Shown here: piece after piece, positions 9,740-18,409 of the stretch
Numbering within the stretch: the stretch's first letter is position 1
Layout of the letters: the number at the start of each line of letters is the position of its first letter
Translations under genes and position numbers: made by a program
The notes under the pieces: model-generated
Told to the model about the DNA's origin: nothing
The model's database searches: none
Seen by the model: only the letters and a program-made list of their open reading frames with translations
DNA from: Selaginella moellendorffii
Taxonomy: Eukaryota; Streptophyta; Lycopodiopsida; Selaginellales; Selaginellaceae
Direction: 5' to 3'
Assembly (NCBI RefSeq): GCF_000143415.4
Contig: NW_003314284.1
Location: 664,693 to 728,692 of the forward strand
DNA length: 64,000 bases

Positions 9740-12504
9740 TTCAGGCAAAGGTGTTTCTAAACAACCCCGAGGGGGAGGTGGTAGCTGAGGGCTTAGCCAC
9801 AGTTGTCGATCCAAGAGATGCGGTTGCTAATCAAGAATTGGGCTGGGATGATATTGGAGTTGCGATTTTAGAGGTTGTTGACACAGAAGAAAACAGTCTG
9901 ACTATTGGAAGCATTGTGCAGTGGAAATTGAGGCACTTAGTGTTTGAGAATGTGAAGGATTCACAATCAAACACCACTACAACTGATGACAGAACATCTC
10001 TTCATGGGAAAAGAAAGTACACCTTCCTAAAGCACAGCCAAAGGGATCTAAGCAACGAACCGAAAAGGTAGAAAATGGCGATGGAGGTTCGAATGGTCTC
10101 GACAGTTGCTTGTTGCAAGAGGAGGTGTTGTCAACATACTGATTGGGATGCTATTGAAGAGGAGAGAGCAAGATACAAGACATTGTCCTGGAAGGCAGCT
10201 CGCAATTTTGTGTATGAGGCATTATGGTCATTTGTTGATGCTTCAGAACATCAGGTGGGGGGCATGGTCTTCCAGAGGGGTTTGGTTTGCATGAAGGCAT
10301 GGAGAATCATTTATGGAGTCCCTCGAACCACATTCTACAGAATCAAAACTGAGTTCGAGGAACAAAGGGTTCAACAGGCAATCCATGGGAACGACGGTAC
10401 GCACAAAACCAGGGGTCATGTTGTATATGGAGAGGCAATCTTCAAGAGGTTTGTCGAGACATGTAGCGAGCAGCAACCACATAAAACCCGCCTCTTGGAA
10501 GATGGAACACGAGACACCCAACGAGTTCTCCCTTCCATGTATACCAAGGGGGCCATATTGGAAGATGTGAATCGGGAACTCCAGAGTAATGGCTATAGGA
10601 AGCTGAGCCAATCTAAATTTAGTAGATTGTGGAGCAACAGGTTCAGGGATGTGAGTATAGGAAAGTACTCCAGCTTTTCAAAGTGTGACGAGTGCACTGC
10701 TATCAAAATGGCTTTGTCGAAGAATTCTTGCATCGCTCAAGAGCGAGAGACGTTGGTTAGAAGGCGGCTCAACCACAACATCGAGCAGAGAAGCTGCAGG
10801 ACTGCATATTATCATAACAGGATTCTCTCCATGGAGAGACCTGACTCTTACCTCTGCATCATCCACGACAAAATGGACCAGAAAAAGACGTGCTTACCTC
10901 AACTCAATCCTGCCCCCAAGGCAATCTCTTCATCCATGCAGCTGCCTGTGTCTCTGTTTGGCATAATCGCTCATGGGCATGGTGCCCAGAACTATGGGAA
11001 CTTCTTTGTACCTCTATGGGGTGGCGGGGGTGAAAACATGATGATTGCATCCCTAGCAAAACACTTAAGGTCTCTGCAAAGTGCGCAGACTAAGCTGAAC
11101 GGCCAACCCTTGCATAAGGCCCTTGTCGATCGAACCCCATACAGGGTTCAGTTGGAAGAGGAGCAAAGGCTTGCAGTATCGCGTGGGGCCCCATGCCATC
11201 CCAGTGAATATGTTGGCCGTCAGATTGTAGGGTTATCACGTGAGGCCTCATGCCATTCCGACGAGGCTGGTCGCCCGGTGAATGCACAGCCTCATCCAAA
11301 CGAAGCAGAATCTCAAGGAAGTTCTTGCGGCCGATGTGGCCTTCCACCCCATCTTCTACTCAAAACAGACAATGCTGGCAGTGAGAACAAAAACATGTAC
11401 GTCTTCGCGTACTTGGCGATGCTTGTTGCCAAAGGCATATTTGAAACGGTTACACTTGGCTTTCTCATAGTTGGGCACACTCATGAAGACGTCGATGCCA
11501 TGTTCAGTCACCTGGCAGAGTCCCTCCGGCGATCCAATGTCCTCACCCTCCCACAACTCTACGATGAATTCCAAAATTGCATCAAAGGCACTGTTGAAGC
11601 TGCACTTGTGACAGAGGTTCCAGACTTTAAGGGGTTTGTAAGAGGCTACATCAGGGACGGATCCGAAACGCTGATTGGCCACTCCAATCCTCTTCAGTTT
11701 CATTTCAACATGCGTGACAGTGTTCCAGTGATGAGGTACAAGATGAGAGAATGGGACACAGTGTGGTTGCCAGTGGACGGCATTGAACTCTTCAAGAGAG
11801 ATCCCATAACTGGGGAACCTATGATTCCTTAGGGTTCCCCACGGCCGATGCACCCGGATGGACTCAAAGACCAGGAAAGTATAGTGGCCGGGATTAGACA
11901 GCATATTGCCTTCTGGAAGAGGGGGTTGGTGTTTGGTGGAGAATCCTATTTTCAGAGGTGCAAGCCTTTGATCGAATACTGGGAGAAGATTATATCTGCT
12001 ATCCAAAATGGGCCTGTTGTATATGAAGAATTGGAAGAGTCCTTTTGGCCAGAACCCAGAGCACCAGATAGTAGCGGAACAATGTTCTTTGGAAATGCAG
12101 TGACAGATAACGATGTTGAGGATCACTATTGTGGGCCGTGGAACAAGAAGCCGGATTCAGCATTCAATCCAGTACAGGTCTGCAAAGGAATGGTCGTGTT
12201 TGTCAGACCCAGTAATAAAAAACAAATGATATGGGTGGGGCGCTGCATCACTGATGCAGAGGAGGACGCGGAAACTAACTCCTTCAATGTAACTGTGGAG
12301 TGGTTCAAGCCAAGTTTCGGATATACGAAGGATTGCCTAGAAAAGAGATGGGTGCTGAATCCAAGGGATCCCAGCATGAGCATATCGGTGGATAATGTTG
12401 TGCATGGTTGGATGCGGAAGCAGAGTGCCACTATCACCTTGCCAGACCATGCAAGAGATGCAGCAAGAGCATTCATAACCCGGGTTCAAGGTGAGATTCA
12501 TTAA
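9740..12504 (+). pseudogene. Full-length DUF7869-type transposase with two in-frame TAG codons
   Basis: One continuous frame covers 9740-12504, broken only by TAG at 10069-10071 and 11830-11832. The first site is CAG (Gln) in copies 1 and 3; the second is also one C-to-T change from CAG. With the copy 1 start the protein would be about 941 residues. Numbered from the ATG at 10075, the putative core is CIIHDKMD (Asp265/Asp268), KTDNAGSENKN (Asp432) and VGHTHEDVDAMF (Glu471/Asp472), the last on a predicted helix. Conserved blocks GGMVFQRGLVCMKAW, a cysteine cluster near 13-19 and CDEC at 204-207 precede it. The C-terminal part (from 11848) has an SH3- or chromo-like segment with VVFVRPSNKK and WVGRC. 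The end may be spliced: GTGAG at 12491 to AAG at 12542 would give a tail ending at TGA 12575. The DUF7869 assignment comes from recalled motifs; the DDE role is my inference. Confidence 0.7.
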
Positions 12505-12542
12505 TATTCCTTTACTAAGTTTCTAATGTATTTTATTTCAAG

Positions 12543-13217
12543 GTGAACAATCCAAATCTGAATCAGAGGAGGCGTGATGGCATGTGGCCTTACACCATTC
12601 CTAGGTGAGATGATACAAATAACAAGTATAAATTCTTAGTTGTTCTAGCAAATCTTACTTAAAGTTCAAGGTGAACAAGCCGAATATGAATTCATCGGAT
12701 TGTTATAACAAATTGCGAGGTGATGGCATGAGGCGATACGCCATTTGAGAGTGGTAGCCATTCCTATATAAGGTGAGTGAAATATTTATTAGAAATACCT
12801 CATTCAATTGTGCACTTCTAAGTCTTGGTCCACTCAGTACTGTTTGCATGTTTTTATTTTAATTATTTCTCTAAAATGTTATTTAGCATGTGGCTTCATG
12901 CCATTGCTCTCCACAATCATGCATTGAATTTTTCTATCCTTGCATAATACTTCTCCATATATATAGCATGTATGCACATGTGATATGGTTCATTAGGCCT
13001 GATATAGTGTGTAAGGTAAAACAAAGATGATGTGACATATGCATTTACCAATCACACGTGCATAAATCTAATAATATGGTGTGTGGCCCATATTAATGGC
13101 ACATAAACCCATATTGTGGGCTTACGTGCTTTATGTACCATCATTCCCTTGCAGCGTGTGTGTTGGTTTCCTTTTATAACACAACGAACTCCATATTTTA
13201 GGGTGAAGAGCGTTCTC
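12543..13217. other. Noncoding 3' part of copy 2 with palindromes
   Basis: Contains palindromes at 12577-12598, 12723-12744 and about 12884-12905, a variant near 13078-13102, and a second direct copy of the CAAGGTGAACAAGCC motif at 12667 (first at 12539). No gene is seen. A plausible splice acceptor (CCCTTGCAG ending at 13154) precedes the next small frame. Confidence 0.5.
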
Positions 13218-13475
13218 ATGGCAAGCACAAAATCTGTAAGTGAGGCAGAAAAGGAGACGGAGAAGGAGATAGGTGAAGATGTAGAATATATAAGTCTTCC
13301 AAACTCCCCGTACTATACTCCAGGTGATCATTTTTCTGAACAAACGGCAACATTAACAACTATCGAGAACGCCCCAGTAACGTCAGAGACAACAATCCAA
13401 AGCAAAACAACTGACCCGGAGAAGGATGATAGTACCGCTGAGAGTACCAAAAAGGAGGTGTCCACTAGCGCTTAG
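13218..13475 (+). CDS. Small acidic Ser/Thr/Glu-rich protein in transposon copy 2
   Basis: An 85-codon frame starting at ATG 13218; the open frame extends upstream to 13116. The product is rich in Glu, Lys, Thr and Ser, with runs such as SEAEKETEKEIGED and TTIQSKTTDPEKDD, and is probably disordered. It lies downstream of the transposase on the same strand, after a possible 3' splice site at 13154, so it may be a last exon of the transposase or a separate accessory frame. Copies 1 and 3 lack it through the internal deletion, so there is no second copy to test conservation. No family is recognised. Confidence 0.35.
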   Translation: MASTKSVSEAEKETEKEIGEDVEYISLPNSPYYTPGDHFSEQTATLTTIENAPVTSETTIQSKTTDPEKDDSTAESTKKEVSTSA

Positions 13476-14133
13476 GCTTATAATGGCGTGTGCCCTCATG
13501 TCATTTACTTGATCACCAAATACCTTTTTCCCTTTGCACTAGTATATCTTAATACCGGTCTGAGAAATAGAATGGCATGTGCCCTCAGGCCTTTTACTAA
13601 ATCACCTTTGAAAGAAATGCAAGCCTCTATGTCGTAAAAAAAAGGTACTAGAGAAATTCCTTAATAATATGAATGTTATTTAGTTTCATGAAAATACACT
13701 AAGGGTCAAGTGAATTAAATGACTTCTCCAGACTAGCAATGCCTCTTGCTACACCTTCACAATTAGATTCATTAGAAAAAGATAACATTGAATAATATCT
13801 AAATGTTCTCACCATTAAGTTATATGTCTGGCTAATAGGAATGACATTCATCTTGGAAAGCTCACCACACGCTCAATGAACAAACAAATAGTGTGTGCGC
13901 GCATGCCATCGCTCTTCTTTAGCTTCAGATTCGGCTTGTTCACCTTGACAATGAGATTTATTATACAACCAAATGGACTCAGTCTAGACACAAAGTCACC
14001 GCGCTAGTCACCATGCCCCAGATATGTCTAGCCCCTGGACAAAAAACATATAATTTCACGTCATTTTCAAATACTTGAAAATTTGTACTTAGTCCCATTT
14101 TACTGAATAAATCCCACTTTAACGAAATAGAGC
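13476..14133. other. Right end of transposon copy 2
   Basis: Noncoding. Palindromes occur at 13483-13504 and 13572-13592. From 13838 (TA then GGAATGAC) the sequence matches copies 1 (5332-5627) and 3 (51338-51630, reversed). Between about 13930 and 13955 it holds an inverted copy of the CAAGGTGAACAAGCCG motif found directly at 12539 and 12667. Confidence 0.6.
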
Positions 14134-14311
14134 ATATACCAGTGGAATATTTCAACATGGGACTTTGGATCTCGCGAGAAATAACCTCTGGGGCTCGCTC
14201 CCACAAGCTTGCAACCTATAAGGCGTTGACACAGTTTGTGTCAATGCTGACTTTGGGTTGACTCCCACGCGGTTGCTGTGTTGTTGACATTCTGGCGACG
14301 TCTAGCTTGAT

Positions 14312-14516
14312 AGTGCCGAGGAGGTGACAGACAAGATGCCATTTGCCGCCCATGGTGCTACATGGGGGAGCTTGCTAGCAGCGTGAACTTTCTACGAGAA
14401 TGATGATCTGGCAGCTCGGGCAGCTGAGAAAATTGTGGAGTTTAGGCCTGAATGTCCATATGTGTTGGTTGCCAACCTTCACGCTGCTGGCAAAAGGCAA
14501 GACTACAACGCAAAGC
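14312..14516 (+). pseudogene. PPR E-domain fragment
   Basis: Conceptual translation of the plus strand gives DKMPFAAHGATWGSLLAA, a stop, then ENDDLAARAAEKIVEFRPE and YVLVANLHAAGKR. This is the typical E-motif order of plant PLS-class PPR proteins (a pair of helices after the last PPR). The internal stop and the lack of PPR repeats upstream show a dead fragment. It is on the opposite strand from the PPR pseudogene to its right, so it comes from a different gene copy. Confidence 0.6.
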
Positions 14517-14599
14517 TTTAACAGCATTTCTAAATTTGTATACTCAAAATGCAAGGATCGTGGAGGGCACTTTTTGTCGAGGCTGCTGATAATCCAGTT

Positions 14600-14875
14600 G
14601 ATTTGCAGCAGGCGTGACAATCCTGATGTTGCCGGTGTTGGAAGTCAACGCTGATAGATCTCCTTCAAACTCGTTGTGGGAGAGATCCAAGTGAACCAGC
14701 CGGTGGAGCTGGCCGAAATCCATGTCTTGTTTTCCAAGCTTGACCTTGCCACCATGAGAATGGAGAGGCTCGAAGACTTACCCAGAGAAGCTGGAAGGCT
14801 GCCAACCAGAAGATTTTCTGACAAGTCCAAATAGTAGAGCTGTGCGCCTCCCAGGCCTAGGAAGATATTTCTCCG
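14600..14875 (-). pseudogene. Leucine-rich-repeat fragment
   Basis: Minus-strand translation, with one frame change, gives YYLDLSENLLVGSLPASLG and FGQLHRLVHLDLSHNEFEG, typical plant extracellular LRR units (LxxLxLSxNxxxGxLP). They recall receptor kinases or receptor-like proteins. It adjoins the 3' end of the PPR pseudogene, where SIPSCLGKLNQ may be one more LRR unit. No kinase or membrane segment is visible. It is a remnant. Confidence 0.55.
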
Positions 14876-14929
14876 AGAACTGGTTTAGCTTTCCAAGGCA
14901 AGATGGTATTGAGTTCGAGGACAAATCAC

Positions 14930-16712
14930 TTGCTGATGCTCGTCCGGCATGGCTGCACCAGGCCAGAATGGCGATCCTGTCTGGTGCAATCCCTGCCAAG
15001 TTCATCATCCGGAAGAGAAAGAGGGCTTCGTCTGCTGGCGCATGATCCTTGATATGGCATTCCACGACACGAGGTCCCGGACAAGCATTTCATGGAAAGT
15101 TGTGAGAGCTTCCTGAAAGAAGCCGTTTTACTAGTAGGCCGAGGTCATGATGTTCCATGCTGTGACTTCGCGAGTGGGCATGGATGCCAAGAGTCCCCTG
15201 GCCTCGCTCACTCTGCCGCAGTGAGAGAGCCCCGTGATCACTGAGCTCCATGACACAACGTGCCTCTGCAGCATTCTGTCGAATGCGAGCCTGGCCTCAT
15301 CCAAGCAGGAGAATTGGCAGTAGACTGCGATCATGGTGTTCCAAGATACTGGGGTTCTCTCAGGCATGGATTTGAATCTCGTTTGGCACTGCTCTAAGCA
15401 ACCATTCGTCCAAATGCCACGAGCTCTACATTCCATGAGATGACACAGTGTTTTGGCATCCTTTCCAGGACCTGCAAGGCTTGAGCGCGATATCCCGCTT
15501 CGGAAGTTCCACGAAAATGGATCCGCATCAAAGCATCAACGTATCCAAGTTGGGCATTTGCTGCAACAACAGCATTCCAGGAGACGACATTGCAGAAAGG
15601 CATTTTTCTGGAACATGATATTCACAAGATTAATGGAGCTGTTCTGTGCGCCAGATGACATCAAAGCAGTCCAGGAGATCACGTTTCTTTTGATCAAACA
15701 TAAACTTTGCGTGATCAACACACCGCTTTGAGCATAGGCTGACACTGCGATGTTCCACAACACTAAGCTTCTGCATGGCATTTTATCAAACATCATCCTT
15801 GTCATGTCAATCTTACCATTCTGTAGAAATGATTTTGCCAGAACATTCCAGGTACCCGCTGCTTTGCCTTGCGTTGAATCAAACATCTCTTTTGCCTGAC
15901 CAAGATGCTCCCCCCAATAAAATCATCAGATCAAATCCCTTTCCTCCATTGCAAGAAATATCCTCGCCTCCACATCCATTCCATTTTGCACAAACGCAGT
16001 GATCATGGCCGTTGACGACAAGGCATCGTGAAGTGGCATCCTCTCAAACACGGGGCACCAAGGATATCCGGCTTGGGCATACGCATTGAATATCCTTGTC
16101 CACGAAAAAGAATTCTGTTGCGGCATAACGTCAAAAAGGGCCTTGGAAACCTCCAGACCGTTTGGCAAATGTGGAAATGAGGCAGTTCCATGCTACCTCG
16201 TTCCGCTTAGGCATCCTGTCAAAGAACTTTCTAGCCAGAAGGGACCGTGCAAACGCGATTATCATCAATTTCCAGGTGATTAGATCCCGCCCGCGCATGC
16301 CATCGAATCAATCCAGCGTCTTCAAAATACCTGGTCTGGGCATATACAATAGTCACGGAGTTCCAAAAAACTGTGTCAGGTAGGGGGACTTGATCTTGGC
16401 TTCTTTCAGTCGACCATTGTGGTTGTAGACATTGAGCATAATGTTGTGTGATCTGGTGTCAGGGTTCGGGATAGAGGCGAAGATCTCCAAGGCCCGCTGC
16501 AGTTCCCCGCAAGCGCCATACATGAGCACCAGATAATCCGCCAGGAACTTGCAATGGCGGAGATTGGAAATAAGCATGGAGCTGTCCTCGTTGAGATCTT
16601 TGCTCCTGGCACATGCCTTGAGACGGTGTCCCAGTTCTTCCACAGATCCATTGCTCTTGCTGGAGCTGCCATATTGTGCTGTGAGAATCTTTCTGAATCC
16701 TTTTACAGACAA
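14930..16712 (-). pseudogene. PLS-class PPR protein pseudogene
   Basis: The minus strand encodes a string of PPR motifs in shifting frames: an N-terminus at 16712-16353 (ADYLVLMYGACGELQRALE), then KFFDRMPKRNEVAWN near 16200, NSFSWTRIFNAYAQAGY near 16100, CRSLVLWNIAVSAYAQSG near 15760, TPVSWNTMIAVYCQFSCLDEA near 15330, HVVSWSSVITGLSHCGRV near 15240, and a late MMNLAGIAPDRIA block near 15000. Living members bind organelle RNA for C-to-U editing or processing. At least five frame changes and an LRR fragment at the 3' side show that it is not functional. Confidence that it is PPR-derived is high. Confidence 0.8.
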
Positions 16713-16815
16713 TATGATAATATATATACATTAATGTTTAGCTAATATAAGTTTGTTATTTAAGTAGACATAATAAAAATTGACAGAAATTTGAGAGATC
16801 TGCTGTATTTTTGGT
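16713..16815. other. AT-rich spacer
   Basis: Short AT-rich sequence between two pseudogenes. Nothing recognisable. Confidence 0.4.
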
Positions 16816-17055
16816 TTAGTTGTAAATTTGATGTTTTTCAGAATGTTTGCCATCCAAATATTGTGTGGATATTTGTGATGTGCTCCTCATACAAGATTTG
16901 ACTTGTAGATTGGTGGATTCCTCATTGATAAGTTTTGGTAGACGTCCTATCACGGCATCCTTGGATGGATTGCAAAATGCCACAATGGAGAGGTGAGTTT
17001 GATCATGGACAAGGACTTGGTGTTTAATGCTCTTGTATTTTCTATTGCTCAAGAT
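16816..17055 (-). pseudogene. 2-oxoglutarate/Fe(II) oxygenase C-terminal exon
   Basis: The minus-strand frame begins after a splice-acceptor-like CATCCAG and reads ILSNRKYKSIKHQVLVH, then LSIVAFCNPSKDAVIG and LPKLINEES. This follows the C-terminal pattern of plant 2-oxoglutarate-dependent dioxygenases (IxSNGxYKSVxHRVxV, RLSIAxFxNPSxDAxIxPxPxLxDE), including the region of the second iron-binding His and the 2OG-binding Arg-x-Ser, where Arg is replaced by His-Leu. The upstream 200 bp hold only a doubtful trace of the HxD exon. It is most likely a lone dead exon. The substrate is unknown. Confidence 0.6.
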
Positions 17056-17350
17056 CTGGATGGAAGAGAACAAGAACCATGATCAAAGTACTATAAAAGT
17101 GGTTATTCAACGTAGCGTCACTTTTTGTGTGGATTGACCCCAAGGATCAGTTTTATGCTCGTATTACTGCCAATTCACTGAGAAAGGCAATGAGGTCTGG
17201 GCTGGAATTTTGCAACGCCAGAGAGGGCTTTGTGACCCCATCTCACACCTCACTGGAGATGTCATATATAGAGTTTGATCGTTTATCATCACGATGATGG
17301 ACCAAGAACAATCAGCGAATGGCTGGAGCTCAACTTTTCTTCACGAATCA
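17056..17350. other. Spacer with no supportable gene
   Basis: It lies downstream of the light-harvesting-like gene (which is on the minus strand) and so contains its 3' untranslated region. Possible decayed upstream oxygenase exon sequence was noted but could not be supported. Confidence 0.4.
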
Positions 17351-17860
17351 TCAGGCCTGGGGCGGCCAAACACTTCTCTTCTCCTTCTCATACTTGACAA
17401 ACAACGCAGCTATGGCGAGCATGGTGTAGGCCTGGATCCCAATTATCGCTGCTTCATGGTACTTGACAAAGCTGCTGCCCGTTGCTAGCTCTACCAGGAG
17501 CAGCGCCGCCAAGCCGAGCATCGCAAACCTTCCATTGAGCCTCTCGGTGTATGGATTAAACCCGAGCTCCACCACTAGACCCTCCGAGATGGCATCCTCG
17601 AGAGGCACCGGCGGTAGCAACAACGCCTTGCCTCCTTTGCTGGCGCCCCCGCTGCCTTCCAGTTTCTTCGCCCTGCGTGCCGCAGCCTTCTTTCCAGCAG
17701 CGGACTTCCTCTGGATCCTTGCTAGCCGGGCCTCAAACTCTTCCTCCTCGCTGCTCACTGCACGTACCTGGAGACCGAATTGCTTGCTCTTGTGCTGCCG
17801 GGAACAATGCCTGACGCGTGAGTTTGGAATGGTGACGAAGGTTGAGCCTGCCGTCGCCAT
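17351..17860 (-). CDS. Chloroplast light-harvesting-like (LIL/HLIP-type) protein
   Basis: A 169-residue protein; I choose the Met codon at 17858-17860 because a transit peptide (Ser-, Arg- and Lys-rich, few acids, about residues 1-34) starts there. The upstream extension in the same frame looks untranslated. Residues 36-70 are charged and coiled-coil-like (EEEEFEARLARIQRK). Residues 106-116, ERLNGRFAMLG, are the chlorophyll-binding helix signature (ExxNGRxAMxG) of the LHC superfamily, within a membrane helix at about 108-128; a second hydrophobic helix spans about 137-155. Two helices and small size point to the stress-related LIL/HLIP side of the superfamily, involved in photoprotection or chlorophyll handling in thylakoids, rather than to an antenna protein. 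The exact subfamily is not resolved. It lies 86 bp after the Pkr1-like gene on the same strand and has no intron. Confidence 0.75.
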   Translation of the reverse strand: MATAGSTFVTIPNSRVRHCSRQHKSKQFGLQVRAVSSEEEEFEARLARIQRKSAAGKKAAARRAKKLEGSGGASKGGKALLLPPVPLEDAISEGLVVELGFNPYTERLNGRFAMLGLAALLLVELATGSSFVKYHEAAIIGIQAYTMLAIAALFVKYEKEKRSVWPPQA

Positions 17861-17946
17861 AGCCAATGCCTTCCCACCCCTTTTGTCTATCCACTCGTGC
17901 TTATCTCCTAACCGAGAAGCTTGAACCGGCCAACGTAACCAAGCTC

Positions 17947-18348
17947 TCACTGTGCCTTGTTGTTGAGAGCTCCGAGCTCGTCCATTTGCTGCTGGACAGT
18001 AACCAGTCCAGTCTCGGAGACAAACCTGATAGAAGAAGCCGCAAGAACGAACTTTTGTAAGAGCACAAAGAAGACGGCCTTACCATTTGAGGAGAAGGAA
18101 GAGCGTTGCTGCGAGAGCTGTGAGGCAGCAGACATGGAGCAGCAGCTCGTTACTGCTCCACTGCACTGCGATTGCAAGCTGCACGGCTAGAACCACGGAC
18201 AAGGAGATCATCACGTTTCTAAAAGCCGTCCATGTTGGTCTCTGCAAACACACGACCTCAAGCCATCATCGCAGCGAAGAAACAAGAAAACGAAAGCACT
18301 CACATTGACACCGGGAGCCAAGGCGCCTACGATCACAGCCTCCGCCAT
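17947..18348 (-). CDS. Small Pkr1-like two-helix ER membrane protein, three exons
   Basis: Three exons on the minus strand, 18348-18304, 18241-18084 and 18025-17947, are joined by introns of 62 bp (GTGAG to GCAG) and 58 bp (GTAAG to TCAG). The joined frame is 93 residues and ends at TGA 17947-17949. The start MAEAVIVGALAPGVN is followed by RPTWTAFRNVMISLSVVL, two hydrophobic helices (about residues 25-42 and 49-66), then LKWFVSETG and a polar tail. The GALAPGVNRPTW turn, two helices and KWFVSE ending follow the pattern of the Pkr1 family, which helps assemble the V-ATPase membrane sector in the endoplasmic reticulum. This is a match to remembered family features, not a search. Both introns fit the size of the others here and restore one clean frame, which strongly supports a real gene. 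Confidence 0.65.
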
Positions 18349-18409
18349 ATCTGTGTTTAGGGTAGCTCTGAATAGAAAACCAAAGAAAAGAAAGACAAAC
18401 ACCTCTCTT

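Larger units (their letters stand above)
6673..14133 (+). mobile_element. DUF7869-type transposon, copy 2 (longest coding region)
   Basis: The element lies within a family-A LTR on its left and next to unrelated sequence on its right. It keeps the 2602 bp (11236-13837) that copies 1 and 3 have lost, including the C-terminal half of the transposase and a small further frame at 13218-13475. It lacks the minisatellite-1 region seen in copies 1 and 3, so its left end may be truncated or the 1058-3680-type module may be a separate unit. A gap hides the start of the coding region. The left end (TAATCCCGCC) and right end (GAAATAGAGC) do not form an obvious inverted repeat. Confidence 0.65.

Noticed and set aside
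9189-10071. Frames running across the N gap
   Set aside because: The gap bases are unknown, so continuity over 9281-9739 has no support; only the part from 9740 that matches copy 1 was kept.
11356-12126. A 256-codon minus-strand frame opposite the transposase
   Set aside because: It overlaps the transposase part with catalytic-like motifs and shows no family features; a shadow frame.
6673-14133. Terminal inverted repeats of the DUF7869 element
   Set aside because: The inferred ends TAATCCCGCC and GAAATAGAGC do not pair, and no target duplication fits; the real ends may lie elsewhere, so no repeat is claimed.
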